A DNA stretch of 64,000 nucleotides from Kryptolebias marmoratus (taxonomy: Eukaryota > Chordata > Actinopteri > Cyprinodontiformes > Rivulidae): assembly GCF_001649575.2 (NCBI RefSeq), contig NC_051452.1, positions 1,336,089 through 1,400,088 of the forward strand, given 5' to 3'. Positions 34,801-49,058 of this stretch are shown piece by piece. The notes under the pieces were generated by a model, which was not told where the DNA came from, searched no databases, and was given only the letters and a program-made list of their open reading frames with translations. How positions within the stretch are numbered: the stretch's first letter is position 1; every line of letters starts with the position of its first letter. Made by a program: the position numbers and the translations under genes.

Positions 34801-35778
34801 AGGCTCTCATTAACGGGCTGCAGAAATGCCAGCTAAAGGAATGAGTCTTGTTTGTCTTTTTCAGCAGAAATATAATTAAAACCCCCCAAAAAAGTTCCGA
34901 ATCCGCCACAAGCTTTCTTGTTAAGCGTCGGTGTTTGATGCCGTTAAAAAAAACCGAGTCCCTCATATCGCCCCTCTGATTATTGCTCTCGAGACTTCCT
35001 GCCCTTCAGCAAACAGAAGACATCTCGTCCCCAGCCCACTCGGGAATCGGCACTTTGTTTCCTTTTACGGTCACTTGAACTCTTGAGCTCTTCCTGCGCT
35101 CTGGACAGTCGTGTCTATTAAGCATCATTAGCCACGGCGCATGCAACGTCAGCGGAAGCGTACTCCTCCTAAAGAGGCGGGGAAACTTTTCTAAGAATAT
35201 GACCCCCCCGAGGAAGCTGCAAACAGAGAAAAGTCCCCAATTCGCATTAGTTATTTTTGCGTTTTCCCATGAAAAAGCGCCGCGTCGGTCTTCGTGTCCA
35301 GCATTCCGGACTCTCCATCCAATTCTTCCACGCTGTTGCGCCGTAGATAAGTCCCCGTGCCCTCCCCCCACCCCCTCCGGGATGCGATCACTGCAGGAGG
35401 TGCAGCGAGGCAGAGAGGAAGCGTCTTCTCGTGCTTCGAAAGTTTCCGCTTGTCCAGCTGGGGTCACTGTTGTGATATGTTAAACCTCGAGCTCATCTGT
35501 GTGTGTTCATGTCTGCCTCTCTGCTTGAACGGTGAAGAGTGGCTGAAAAACGTACTGGATGACTCCTCTTAGGAGACAAGACGGTTGTTACGAGTATTTT
35601 TTGTTGTTGTCGTCGTTTTAGTCATGCATTCTTCCAATCTGTGACCAAAACAGCTCCTGAACCATTTTTGGGGAAACCTTCAGGAAATAATGACACTGCT
35701 TCAGCTCATTACAGCCTTAACTTTGGTTTCATTTTTATTCCCTGGCTACACCAGCTCAGACAGCTGTATTTCATAAGG
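31891..35778. other. Intergenic, no recognisable gene
   Basis: No family-supported ORF. It includes a gap at 33660-33925 and a repeat fragment near 34560-34625 ('actcagtcactttttacag'). 32880-33140 and 35000-35470 are GC-balanced and unique-looking. This is the gene-poor flank of spry2. Confidence 0.4.
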
Positions 35779-36276
35779 CACACGTGTCAAACTCAAGGCC
35801 CGCGGGCCAGATCCGGCCCTCTGTAACATTTCATCCGGCCCTCCAGTCTGGGACAGATCCAGTCTCTGATTCTTATTTTGCTTAAAAAAAACTGAGCCTA
35901 ATTAGTAAAGTTTTCTCTTGACAGTGACTTAGAAGCCAACAATATATAGTTTTAATTTCTGTATGATCAGGTTTTTGTCTGTTTTAATGTTAAAAAATTG
36001 ATTTAAAAGCTGAGTGAGGCGTAAGAAATGACTGCTAATGATGAGCTTTTTGAAGTTTGATCTATTTATGTGTTCATTAAAGTCTGTTTGCTCTAAATTC
36101 TGTATAATCTGTAACTGGGAAAACATAATTGATGTTTCTATATGGATGATTTGACATAATACATCTAAAACGAGTTAATTTATGTAATTTTTAATAAATA
36201 TTGATCGTGATTGGCCCTTGGCTGGGACCAAATTTTTAATTTTGGCCCCCTTGCGTCACTGGGTTTGACACCCCTG
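35779..36276 (-). mobile_element. hAT-type MITE (GGGGTGTCAAAC family), copy 1
   Basis: 498 bp. The left end is cacacgtgtcaaactcaagg; the right end is gggtttgacacccctg. These are imperfect inverted repeats of the CAGGGGTGTCAAAC type, which is widespread in vertebrate hAT miniatures. The 'gcccgcgggccagatccgg' block follows the left end. The flanking 8-mers, tcataagg and tcaaaaaa, no longer match. Related copies lie at 44620-44838 and 51140-51547 in the other orientation. Confidence 0.75.
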
Positions 36277-39200
36277 TCAAAAAAAAGAAAATTATATCAG
36301 TTTTGTTTGTTTGTCGCGTTTTGCCATTTCCTTGTGGCATCTTGACAATCGATGTATTTCGATGTCGATGCATCTTGTATTTGGCGTTGGATAAAAATCT
36401 TCCCCGGCTTCGCTAAATACCGTTTTAATCCTGAAAAGTTTCGCAAAAAACAAACCTTGCAGTAGCAACCTTTTTTACGTTCTTTTCCCCCCTGACAATC
36501 CCATTTCACAGACCTCCCAAAACGCGCTCCTTGTCACTTCTTAGCAGCAAAAGTAAAGATATCTTCAGGCAAACGTTTCACGATGGTAACGTTGCAATAA
36601 TTGTTCGTGAAGGAGAGGAGAGAGCTGGAATATACTGAAACTAAAGGGGGGGTGGGGGTGGAAAAGAGGGTGAAATCTCATCGTCATGGCAACCTTTTTT
36701 GGCACAAAGAGCCTCGCTACGCCGCAACTCGTTGCTTTCCAGGGAGCTGGGTAAACTGTGAATATAATAACGTGATAATGTATCTGAGAAACACAGGAGG
36801 TGTGATGTAATGGCGCACTTTGTAGGTCCTCTTGGCTGCCCTGATTGTGATGTTTCTCTAATTTCCTGCTTGNGGGGGGGGATGGGGTGTCACTCTTCAC
36901 ACGGCGATATCGGCGTTACCTGTTGGGCGCTATCGTTACGGTCGTTCATCTTTCTTGCTACAGTTGAGGGGAGGAAGAGGAATACCCTCCTACAGTCCAT
37001 TGGTTCTGGACAAAAATGACCCAAATAGAGAACGATGGCCAAGTAAATATGGTTCCCTCTTCGCCTTTCGGTGCTTATCGATGGCGTCTTCGTTCTTGAT
37101 TGGTGCAATCCAAAACGCAATGAATTTAATTTTTTGGCGCGATATTTGACCAAAGTCGCATCTGACGCCTCTCGCTGCTCCGTCTTGGGAGTTTAACGGT
37201 TTAAAATAAAATAAAATAAAATGAAGGAATGAGAGCAGAAGCAAACCGTCGCAAGCGGCACTTTGGGGAAACTGCTCGGCAGGATCCAAAATATCCGTCA
37301 AAAAAAAAAAAAAAAAAAAAGCAACGCCCCAAACTGAAGCGCGGACCAGACGGACCAAAATGGAGGCCTTGCATCCTTGCATGCATGACACATCCATCCC
37401 CCCCCTCCGGTTTCTATCACATTACCGCGCAGTCCCGTACGCCTTTCATCCTCCTCCTCCTCCTCCTTCGAGTCACAGGGAGCAAAATTTGATTTCCGCC
37501 TCATAACTCTCTCCATAATGCGATATCGCCAGCACTAAATTGCTAAGATAACCTTTATCAGAGTAGAGGTGAAAACCCCCGGATCGTTGAGCGTTTATTC
37601 GTCTGCCAGGCAAGAAAAACAAGGAGGCGGGGAGAAGGAGGTGGGGGCGGGGGTAATAGATATTCTACCCTGGGCAAAGCCACGGACACCTTAGCGGCGT
37701 CACTGAGCCGTTTGGATAGACGTCGGGCGGCAAAGAAATGTTCTTTTCAGGGATGGATGGAACAGAATATGTGTAATCCATCCGCCAGGTACCTTTTTTC
37801 AGGAACTTTTTATTTTATTTTTTTGAATGCGTTAGTGTGTGGGCTGCTTTCAATAAAGCTTTGTTTACTCAACCTTAGAGAAAGTATCAAAAAAGGCCTC
37901 ATGGGGCTCACGGCGCTGGCTGGGAGAGATCTGAATGTACCAAACCAAAACAGTCAAATAAGACTCGAGGTTTCTTTCTTCTATAGGAACCAGGAATGTA
38001 TATTAAACTCTTCCACCAATCTTTTTTAACGCTAAATGCATCCATATTTTACATTTATGTGGGCATTCCTTATTATTACTGTTTTATACCCTAATTGCAC
38101 TTCATTACAGAGAAGTCTTGATTGACTTTTTAAATTTTTTTTGAGCTCGGTGTACTTCAGTACCTCAGTTTGGGAAGCTACCGTAGTTTAATTTTGACCA
38201 GATGGTCTAGTTGGGGCATTGCTGCCATCTTTAAAGCACCCAAATGTCAGAAGTTCGTGCAAATGTTGTTTTATAAACTTTTTAGCTCGGCGTCTGTTTC
38301 TAATTATGTGGGCATTCCAATAGAAATGTGATTAAAATGCTTACCAGAAGTGCTATAGCTAGCTGCAGCTGTTTACTCTTGCAGATAACTTTGTAAACCA
38401 CAATGTAATGTGAAATAAACTGCGATATAAACGCTTATGAAGTAGCATTTAGATGAACTGGGCCCGCTTGGACTAGCTGTTTAGCTCTTCAATCCGGGTT
38501 ATTATTAAATCTGGAACAGGTAAGATAATAATTGTTCGTAACCTCTCCACATAACCTCGTTTCAAAAGACCTAAACTTTCCCTTTTTCCGATGCGTCCCT
38601 GGCATCCATGAGCGCGACGCATTCAAAACTTTAAAAATGTCTTCACTTTGTAAAACCCGTCCCTTTTGGCGTCTACCGTTTGTTTTTATTAAGAATGCGT
38701 TGATGCATCTCTCATCAGCAGCTGGACGTAGTTTAAAATAATTTCTTCAACTACAAGATTCTAATGGTGCTTGTGCTACTGTCAGCTCCAAAAAAAAAAA
38801 AAATCTCCTACTACCTGACGTGTTTTTGAACGGTTAAAAGAAAACCGGAGTATCCGGTAAAACTCCACGATACGGCACCGAGATGTGAACCGACGTTCGA
38901 ATGTCCGTGTCTCCTCTGCGATGGTTACTAGATCAGCCGGAGCAGAATTATATGTTGGAAGCGAGGGCGTAAGGGCGTAATCCTGCTGTAACCGGAGCTG
39001 ACGTGGATAAAAAGCTTTTTCCTTCTTAGTTTTTTTTTTTTTTTTCGTGTGTACAGCGTGTTGCAGGAAACTTCGCCCCGCCGTGACATTTTCCTGTGCG
39101 AGTCCGGTGCACTGACCCAGGACTTTTAGGCATTTTCAACCCGACACGCTGCCCAACAATATGGTCATTGTGACATTACGGGTCGTGCCGACTTTTGAAT

Positions 39201-40368
39201 CCCCAACCGAGGGGGGAATGAGTCACGTGCAGCACGGTGTGAACGGCAAAACAAGCCGGTTTGTTTTTACTCTTGAACTAAAAGGCAGCAGCAATAGTCA
39301 TCTGGGAAAGACATTTAGAGGAGTGAATTTAATTTTCCTTTCAGTACAGTGACATGAGCGTTCAGTCGAACTAGTCTCTCCTTTTCCAGCTGGCTTTTAA
39401 GAAGTGAACTAGGAGGGTAAACCACAAAAATCCTTAGTTCCACTGTCAACCAGAGACCCATGTCTTCTTCCCCCCTCTAAGTGCCACTCTTCCGAACAAA
39501 ACCTCTCCTCTTCGACAATAGAACCCAACCAGGTTACCATTTGATCTTATTAGCTGCTCAGTGTGTAAAACGGGACAACATAAAACAGTTTCATTTGTCA
39601 AACAAGGATATTTTAAGATAGTAATACCATTGGGCTTGCATAAAAGATGAAAAGTCAACAGAGACGTCACAAAAAGAGACAGAAATCAAGCCAGGAGATT
39701 TGACACTAAAAAAAAACTCACAAGAGATGCCAGCTCTTGGGATTAATTACAACCCAGAAAAGTACAACCACCAAAAATGATAGCTTTAGCCAATGACGAA
39801 TTAAAGGAATGCATATCACTTGCTGCCTGTCATTCCAGAGTTTTAAACGAAAACCATCTGATGTTAAGAAATCACAGCAGTTATCGCCGTTTTTGGGCAA
39901 ACCCTAAATAACGTACAATCTCACGTGATATTGCGAGATCTCGCGTGATCTGTTGCTGCTTGAAGTAAGAGTTAGGAATGACTGTCGGCTTCCAACATGC
40001 CAGATTTTAGCTTCTCTGTAAAATCAGTTTTTGCACAAGCTGAGGTCGACTAGGACCCCAGCTAGTCAAATATCGAAATAGGTTAACGTCCAGTGTTTTT
40101 TATATATTTTGCTAACAGATGCAGGGTTGGATCTAAAAGTTATTGCCAAGGTTTTAGGTAAAGCTGGCAAAGAATTAACACTCCGCCTTTGCACAATAAC
40201 AATAGAGCGGTTATTTTAATTTTCTTTCTTGCTTTAGCCTCATCTTGTCACCATTATTCTTTGATTGAGCTGAAATGGTTAATAACTGAAAGGAAAGGAG
40301 TTTCGAGAGAATCTTTCTCCGTATATTGTCTCTAATGTAGACATTCTCGCCATCTAGTGGCACTGCAT
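36277..40368. other. Intergenic, no recognisable gene
   Basis: Contains a single N inside a G-run (36873), a poly-A of about 20 at 37301-37320, a (TCC)n tract at 37450-37470 and one short repeat core at 38347-38390. Unique-looking tracts lie at 36800-36970 and 37490-37580. No ORF has family support. Confidence 0.4.
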
Positions 40369-41581
<1,213 letters not shown>

Positions 41582-41583
41582 TN

Positions 41584-41796
41584 CTTAAGACCCATCTTTT
41601 TTCTTTGGCCTTTGGCACAATCTGATATGTTTCACCTTGTTTTATTGTTAATATTTTAATTACTTTAGTACTGTTTTATACTTTATACTTGACCTTTCTA
41701 TTTTATGATTGTACTGTATTTCATGATTGTGTACAGCACTTTGGTCCTGTTGGTGTATAAAGTGCTTTATAAATAAAGTTGGTATGGTATGGTATT
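41584..41796 (+). mobile_element. L2-clade LINE 3' end
   Basis: Resumes with the sequence coding LKTHLFSLAFGT, the usual C-terminal tail of these LINE proteins. It continues through an AT-rich 3'UTR to 'aataaagttggtatggtatgg', a short tandem tail typical of L2-group LINEs. About 60-70 codons of LINE sequence are missing between 41420 and here, replaced by the ankyrin exon. Confidence 0.8.
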
Positions 41797-44619
41797 ACAG
41801 CATTTTTGCTCATCTGTGACCCGTCCTGGCAAAATGAGTCACAATGAGGTATTTTCAAATTCTCCGCCTCAAAAGCTTAAAAATTATAAATATTTGCTAA
41901 AATTTGACAACGTATCCCCTGGCGACTAGCTAGTTTTGTTTACAAGAGTTCAGGTTTGGAAACTGACCTTTTTATTGGTCTGGAGTGACGTCATCGGGAA
42001 TTCCAGTCTTATATTTAAAAGGGAAAATCCCCAAGCTTCACAATGGTGCCAGACATTATACGAAGGGGTTTCCCGACGCTACGGCAGCCGGCAGAGAAAA
42101 ATGGTCATTTTGAAAATAAACTAACAGGATCACCTGTTGGAGAACTTTGATTTAAACGTAGATTGGGGAGATTATATGCTAATTTAGTTAACGGGATTGC
42201 TAGATGTTGTCTTTATATTTTATATATTTTTTATTTTTTTGTGCACTGCAGTTCATTCTGACTTATTTTGCAGCTTGGAGGCAAAAAATATACGCAGCTG
42301 TATAAGCAAGGTCTGGATTTTACAACTTGACCAAGTAAAGGCACATTACCTCTAATTTTATCCAAACCAAAACAAACTTTTCCCAGTTGCATCCTTTATA
42401 ACTAGTTAACAGTGAAATGGAGCTAGTTTACAGCCCTAAATCAATTAGATTAGTTGTAATATTTATGGTATGTTAAAAGAACCATATCAAAATGAGCATT
42501 TAGTAGTTTTTACAGTGAAAACTTGCCTGACGTGGCTCAAACACGAAACCAAATTAAACAGTTAATGGTTTTCTTAATGGTTAGCAGATTCTGAACTATT
42601 CACGATGCTTTGTGTCCGTAAAGCAGCCGTGCGCCAGTTCAGTTTAGACGCATTAGCCTATTACATCTTCGTACAGCTAAAATTTACTTTAATTCTGAAT
42701 GAAAAGTCTGCAAGCAGGTCCATCCACTTCAAAAGGCGTAAATAAAGCCAGCGTGGCGACGTTAATTGGAAAAACGGATCTTCGGGGCCGCAGTTCTCGT
42801 TCAGCGGTGCCGTTCGCTCATTACCGACACCTACTGTTCAGGTGGAGAACTGCAGCAGCACAACAAAAAAGAGTTGAATGGATCGTGCTTAAAGGCTGAA
42901 TTATTGTTTCAGTTTTCGCTGCTCGTTTATCATTAATGGATCACTGGCAGCGAGTTGAGATGCGCGTTACATCCACCACAGCCCGGGGAGCTGCTCAACC
43001 CTCCTGCTTGTACTGTAAATGGGGTGAAACTTGGGACAGACTTGTCGAAGTAGGAAAACCGGCACTCTTGGCCGAGCGTCAACACTGTAAGCAAAGTTCC
43101 TCTCTCTCAAATCTCCAACCAGCCGTAAGGAGTCAAATTTACTCATGCAAATCATTCTTAATGTCTTCATCTGCTGTGATTAAGAATTGGATCATTATTT
43201 CTGAGCCCACTTTCAACACCGGTTCCTGCAGCTAATTATGAAAAAGTCTTTTAATGTGCTTAATTGGTTAGAAACAGAAATTGCGTCTACTGTAATAGAG
43301 CGATGAAGCTTCAAAGGGGTTCTTTTATTATTATTATTATTGTTTTTAAGGCCTTGGTACCTGAAGTATTCAGCATTTTGATTATCTGTGCTCGGAAAAT
43401 TAGAAAACGGCTCCAAACTGAGCCTGGCATGCAGCTAACTGAAAACAAAAGAGGAAATGGGAAATTTCTCACGCTTTTTGTTTTTTTTTGGCAAAAATTA
43501 GGGTATTTTTTTCCAGTCATGCTGCCGTTGAGATGTCTGATTTTCTGCAATGTGGCGTAAAAGCGAGGAAAGAAATTTCCTCAAAGAAATCTGTGGTTGA
43601 GTTGTTTTCCGAAACGGTCGCCGCTCGACGACCACAGGGCGCCGCTTTGTAATTCTTCCGCGTCTTTTCCTGAATGGAGTCCGACTTCGGAGAAGATTAA
43701 GTCGTTGCCGAAGCTGTGCGGTGACGACGACTTTTTTTTCTTCGCCACGGCTGCGTAGGAAAAGACGGGCTGATTTTTATTTATTTTTTTGCCCCAATTC
43801 ATCCCAGACGGTGTCGATTTTCCGCCTCAAAAAAACAAACAAAAAAAAAGATTAGTTCTGGACCGTATGGGGTTAAAAATCGGATTTTCTGCTTTCGTGT
43901 GCGAGTAATAGCTAAGATGCTCCTAACGTCCTTAAGGGGAAAATTCCCCCTGCCTAGATGATGATGCTGTACGCTTCTCCACCATCGCCTCTGTTCCTTT
44001 CTCTCCTTGAATCTGTCCTTTCTTTGTGCCACAGAGGAGTCTATCGCCGGTCGTCTGGTCAGTACAAAAAAAAAGGCCTTAATGTTTTCAGGAAGCCAAC
44101 GATGTTGAAGTCTTATCCAATGTGCCGTGAGCCAATAGAGGCGCTGCTTTTGGGCCTCGACGTGAGAAGCGGTCTAACAGCCCGGCTTGGAGTCACTTGA
44201 GACGATGCTCTCTGTTTTAGATTAATATCGCAGTAAACCGTTCTGCTGGATAACAGAAACACAATCAGTTATTATAGCAGAGCAGCAGGAGTCTCTACTT
44301 CTCTCTTCTCTTTGTACTCTCCGCACGGACGTCTGCTTTTATAGGTTTTACTACAGGAAAACCTCAGAATGGCTCCATGTCCTAGATTAGACTTATCAGG
44401 GGAGTTAAACGTGTGGTTAAAGAGGTTGGAAGATGCGTTTTAATGACTATTTATCATCTACAGCAGAAGATTCATCACATTCATATATCCGTTTATGTTC
44501 TGAGCTGGTATTAAACAAAAGAGGTGGGCAAAAACATCCCTATGGTGTACAAAGAAAGTCACAGAACGGTTAATTGATCTCGTTTTAAAACAAATCCTTG
44601 TTCAAAGTTTTCTCCAACA
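41797..44619. other. Intergenic, no recognisable gene
   Basis: No ORF with family support. A phrase at 42050-42075 (acattatacgaaggggtttcccg) resembles 13500-13523 (acattatacgaagggatttcccg) and may be a small repeat. The remainder is AT-rich. Confidence 0.4.
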
Positions 44620-44838
44620 CAGGGGTGTCAGACTCAGTAACACACGGGAAATCAAAATTAAAAACTTGGTTTAAGCCGAGGGCCAATCTCTACCAATATT
44701 TATCGAAAGAATCCATAAATGAACCTTGGTTTTGGATGTAATATGTCAAATCATCCATATAGATATATTAGTTACATGTTGTACAGATTATAGAACAAAT
44801 ATGCTTTCATTGACAAAAAAAAAATAGATTGAACTTAA
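44620..44838 (+). mobile_element. hAT-type MITE (GGGGTGTCAAAC family), copy 2, partial
   Basis: Starts CAGGGGTGTCAGACTCAGT, then runs through 'gagggccaatctctaccaat' and 'gatgtaatatgtcaaatc'. It is homologous to 51140-51547 and, reversed, to 36276 down to about 35990. It is truncated on the right. Confidence 0.65.
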
Positions 44839-45227
44839 AAACCTGTTCCCCTCCTCGCCTGTGGTGGCGCCGCACCAAGAACTACTGAAGGAAACGACCC
44901 GAAAACCTCTGAAGAAGACGCTCAATTTTCCTCTTCTTGAAAAGGAAACAAAAAAGGAGTGTTCTCCCTCTAGTGGTAGAAATGCACAATTGTTTTGGTT
45001 GTATTTACCCAGAAGGCCCCTGTGCTATAGTCCGCTTCCTGTTCTCGGAGCGGTCTCCGGTCCCCTTGCATTCACGTACGCATTCGAACCGCGCCAGAGT
45101 CCACTTCAGCCGAAACCGAAACCGAGGTTCTTAGGCGGACCGGATTTTTTTTTTTTTGGTCCGCATCGTCGTTCAAATGGAGCCTAGGCGTAAAATCAAA
45201 CTGGAAGACCCGCCTCATCCTCACTTG

Positions 45228-45500
45228 CATCATCCAATCAGCATCAAACCGCGCCTCCAGCTTAACCAATCAGCGAGCAAGCCTTCGTTTAAAAGGACCT
45301 CCATCCATGGTTTCATCCGTTCACCAACTGAACTTCAACCCACCTCCACCTCCAGCGTCCGGCCCGGGGAAGACGCCGCTAACCCTCATCCTAAGCTTCT
45401 TATCCAAACTTATTATTATTCACAGCACTCACGTCTTCTGCCATGGTCCGAGCGCCAAAACCTTACGTCTTTCACGTCCAATAAAACTATTTAATTGCAG
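45228..45500 (+). repeat. Promoter-plus-poly(A) unit, possible solo LTR
   Basis: Two CCAATCA boxes (45234-45240, 45266-45272) are followed by a TATA-like TTTAAAAGG (45288-45296), and 184 bp later by AATAAA (45480-45485). This compact order is typical of an LTR (U3-R-U5). Flanks at 45020-45180 and 45540-45610 carry partly inverted sequence ('tagtccgcttcctg', 'ccttgcattcacg' against 'aaagcggactgaac', 'gtgaatgcaccc'). The flanks instead suggest a MITE around it. No internal retroelement genes are visible. LTR against MITE with chance motifs is unresolved. Confidence 0.35.
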
Positions 45501-45610
45501 CTTTTCTCTCTGCGAGTCTCTCCAGGCTGAATTGCGCGATCACGGCTCCCCGAACGAACTACAGTTTGATTAAAGCGGACTGAACGGGGCTTTTGTGAAT
45601 GCACCCTTAA

Positions 45611-47799
45611 AACAAAGGAACCCATATGTCCACTGAACACCTGCCATCCAAAAAGAGGCTTAATGGGAACCGAAGGGTCAACGGCAGAGTGGCGGGGCCA
45701 TTCTTCCTGCTTGAACTCTCCTCAAAAAGAGCCAAAAATGTCATTTCCTTTACAGCGGATTTGTTCACAAACCTTTATTTCTTTCAGTAATGAGAGTCTT
45801 TCTTTTAACCTGAACAATAGTTACCAAACTGTCATGGGAGCTGCACTGAATTGGTCTGTAAAATCCTTTTGTTTTGTTCAAAAAAATATTAAATTTTCAG
45901 GGGAACAGTCATAAATCAGAGACTCCCACACGAGCTTTTACCCCGTGTGGGTGTCCTTTGCATTTATTAGGACAACTTTCTGTGGCAGGTTTGACCTGGT
46001 TTCATTTTAAAATGGAAGGAAAAACAAATCTATTTAAAAAAAAAAAAACAACAAAAAAAGGCACATTGGCGACGAGACATCGGTGCGTCAAAAAGGGTCC
46101 TCTTCCACTTTCGTCGCGCTTTTTCCATGTTCGGCGACTAAAAAGTGGCGATGAAACGAAGGAGTTGATTTCTGCCTTCTTAAACGAATGAGAAGGTGAG
46201 AAAGATCCGGTGTTTGAAGTCTTCTGGAGCAGAAAAACCTGAAAGGGTAATAAATAGAACGTAGCGGAAGTCTGCGGATCGACTTCCAGGTAGAAACCGG
46301 GAGGGTTGATGGATTGATTCGGAGCACCGGCCGCAGCGGGAGCTTGTTTGTAGCTGCTGTTGTCTCTATCAAGGACCTGTTTTTTTTCCCCCTGACATTT
46401 ATCAAAACTATAATTTGGCAGCAAAGATGAAGGTTGATGCTTGTGCAAAAAAAAACTAAGCCACGTCCTTTTCATGTTGTTAAAGTACACATTAGAATAA
46501 AAAAACAACAAAAAAAAAACAGTGCTTGAGCTTATAATTGCCTCCCTGAAGTGACTACCAGCACACAAACTCGAGACAACTCCAGAGCCGTCTCACGTGG
46601 GCTTTAAGACGCCAGTCTTTTCGACGGAGAAGGGGGGAAAAAAAAAAAACTTTAAATCTTCAAAGGAAGTGGCGTGCGAGACGGCTCCCACGAGAACCCC
46701 CGAGGCCTGTCAGTGATCCTGGTTCACGTGCGAGCGAAACCACGAACCGTAGAGCTCGGGCGTTTTCATCCGACTCTTTATACCGAGACGCGCCGGCTTT
46801 TTTTTTTCCCCCCTTGAATCGTCTGAGCCGCTCATCTGCAAAATGGATACGAAGCCCCTTGTTGGATAAACAATGGCCTCAGCTAGACTCTATAGTAATT
46901 AGGTTCTTGAGAAATACGCCAAATTAACGCGGTAGTTTTTCCTCTGCTTGTTGCCCATTCATTCTGTCGAGAGCCACTTGGCACAGAAAGCCAGACTGCT
47001 GTAACCTCCTCCTTTTTTTTGCAGCAGGACCTAATCTGCAAAATGAGCAACCAGTCCACAAGGCCGACACGCCATCGACCGCCAACGTTCTTTTAAAAAC
47101 ATCGCGAATGTGTTTTTGTACAGATTGTTTCAGGGCTGGGCTACCTTGTGGTTTAAAAGTCGTGTACCACCAAGGGTTAATCTGCAGGACTGTTGAAGTG
47201 TCTTCAAAAGGTGGACGTTCTTCTGGGTCTTCATAATTGCAGCAACGATGTACTGATCAAAAGAAACGACTTTACAGACATCAGTTATTCTTGAACAGTG
47301 AGAGTTTATTCAAAATAACAGAGTCTGTGCCGAATCGGGACTTCTGGCCCAATCTGTGAAGATCCCCCGTTTCTCTGGGGCTGCTTCTTTTTATTAACCT
47401 TCACCACACCCAGTGGTAGAGTAAAAAACACACACACGGACCTGAACAGTACGGATTCAAGTACATTCAATTCCCTTTACGGTCATAAGCTGGGGTCTTC
47501 AGACGTGCAACAGATAACTTTCCATATTCGTCTTCGTGCAGTTGCTTTTCGACAACGTGAGCTTAGCAGAACAAAACCCACTTCCCAAAAAGGGATTGTA
47601 GCTGAAGACAATGTCTCCACTTGGAAGTCAGGCCCCATCGCAACACAGTACAGATGTAGCCCAGACACCCCACTGTTACCCCTAAAAAGGTGCTACTACT
47701 GAAAGAAACTTTTGTTCAAAGACATGAGGGGAAATAATGTTATCATAATTTTAAAGCGGAGTTTGTGCAACTATGTGTTCTCAAAAACTCAAACCACTA
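45611..47799. other. Intergenic; possible conserved noncoding element
   Basis: No supported gene. 46845-47015 is unique-looking and contains ggataaacaatggcctcagc, tagtaattaggttctt and aaattaacgc, with SOX-type (acaatgg) and homeodomain-type cores. Poly-T/A runs near 46790-46810 and 46632-46650. Confidence 0.35.
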
Positions 47800-49058
47800 T
47801 ACCGTATTTTCCGCACTGTCAATGAATGGTCCATTTTCAAACTTTTGTCACATATAAGGCGCACCGGACTGTAAGGCGCATTAAGCGGAACAAAGCAGCC
47901 CCCTTTCTTTTTGGAGAATACTTCACCGACGTAAAGGCCCCCCACATACTCAGGTGTACTTCACTCCGCAGAGGTCCGTGCCGACTCGAGGCGGACGTCC
48001 GCCGGACTCGTTCACGCGAAGATCAATTTTTACGACTGCATATGCATACTTGGCGTCGTACAATAAACCGCCCGGCGAGAAACGGTGTTCACGTCGGACT
48101 GCTTTGTTGTCCGACACCAACCGCTCTCAGGTGAGAGTCGTCGCCGGCGTGCAGCGTGACCGCTGCTCTCTGAGCAGCACTGGCAGGTGTGCGGTGGCTG
48201 CCCTGGTGGTGAAGAAACAGGGCTAAAGACACCTTGTTTTCTTTTGTTTTTTAAAGCTAAGAGTCAAGCGATCTCTTCCTCCTCGTCCGGTGACGCCATG
48301 ACTGAAATTCGTCACTGGGGAGTTTTAGGCAATCTGTACGCTCGATTCACATCCTGGCAGCTGAAGGAGGAACAGCTTGTCCTGCTCGCTCTCGTCCTTA
48401 CTGATAACTGATAACTTTGCCTGTGAATTATTTTTAAAGTCACAGTTTTTATAATTATATTTACATTATCGACATCATTACTGGATTACTCCAAACCTAA
48501 GGACTGGGAGATTTTCTCACTTTTATTTTTACCTTACTTTTCTTCACCTNNNNNNNNNNNNNNNNNNNNNNNNNNNNNNNNNNNNNNNNNNNNNNNNNNN
48601 NNNNNNNNNNNNNNNNNNNNNNNNNNNNNNNNNNNNNNNNNNNNNNNNNAATCTCAACTTAAAACCCACCTGTTTAGAGTTGCTTATGGCTAAATTAGGG
48701 TTAGAGTGCGGGTTTTTGTCTCTTTCTTACTGTTTATTCATTGTCACATGCTGTTTTTATTTTGTTTTTTAATTATGTAAAGCACCTTGAAATGCCTTGC
48801 TGCTGAAATGTGCTATACAAATAAAATTTGATTGATTGATTGATTGATTGAGTATGAAGTCTCAACCGTCTCGACAGTCCTGGTTCACGTGCGAGCGTCC
48901 GCGGGGCACGCCCGAGTATGTGGGGGCCTAATGCAGCTTTGTAGTTCACCAAAGTTGAACTAAAACATCACGACTTCTTACATATATAAGGCGCACTATT
49001 GTTTTTTTGAGAAAGTTGAAGGCTTTTAAGTGCGCCTTACAGACCGGAAAATATGGTA
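47800..49058. mobile_element. DNA transposon of the 'tattttccg..aaggcgca' family, with a nested LINE tail
   Basis: Ends are inverted: TACCGTATTTTCCG at 47800 and CGGAAAATATGGTA ending at 49058. Next to each end are 'ataaggcgcac' and 'gtgcgcctta' motifs. The right end is homologous (reversed) to the MITE at 55184-55310, including the block with cagctttgtagt. The interior 47900-48420 is not low complexity but encodes nothing I recognise. A gap (48550-48649, 100 Ns) and a LINE 3' end are nested inside. Confidence 0.6.
48650..48851 (+). mobile_element. LINE 3' end with (ATTG)n tail
   Basis: Begins right after the gap with a sequence coding LKTHLFRVAYG, then 'aaagcaccttgaaatgcctt' and 'gtgctatacaaataaaattt', and ends with a (GATT)n tail (about 48828-48850). 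This is the typical 3' end of an L2/CR1-group fish LINE, from a different subfamily than the one at 40369. The remainder is hidden in the gap. Confidence 0.75.

Noticed and set aside
48187..48411. Open frame inside the element at 47800-49058 as a gene
   Set aside because: Short, no family resemblance, and inside a transposon. Kept only as unexplained interior sequence.
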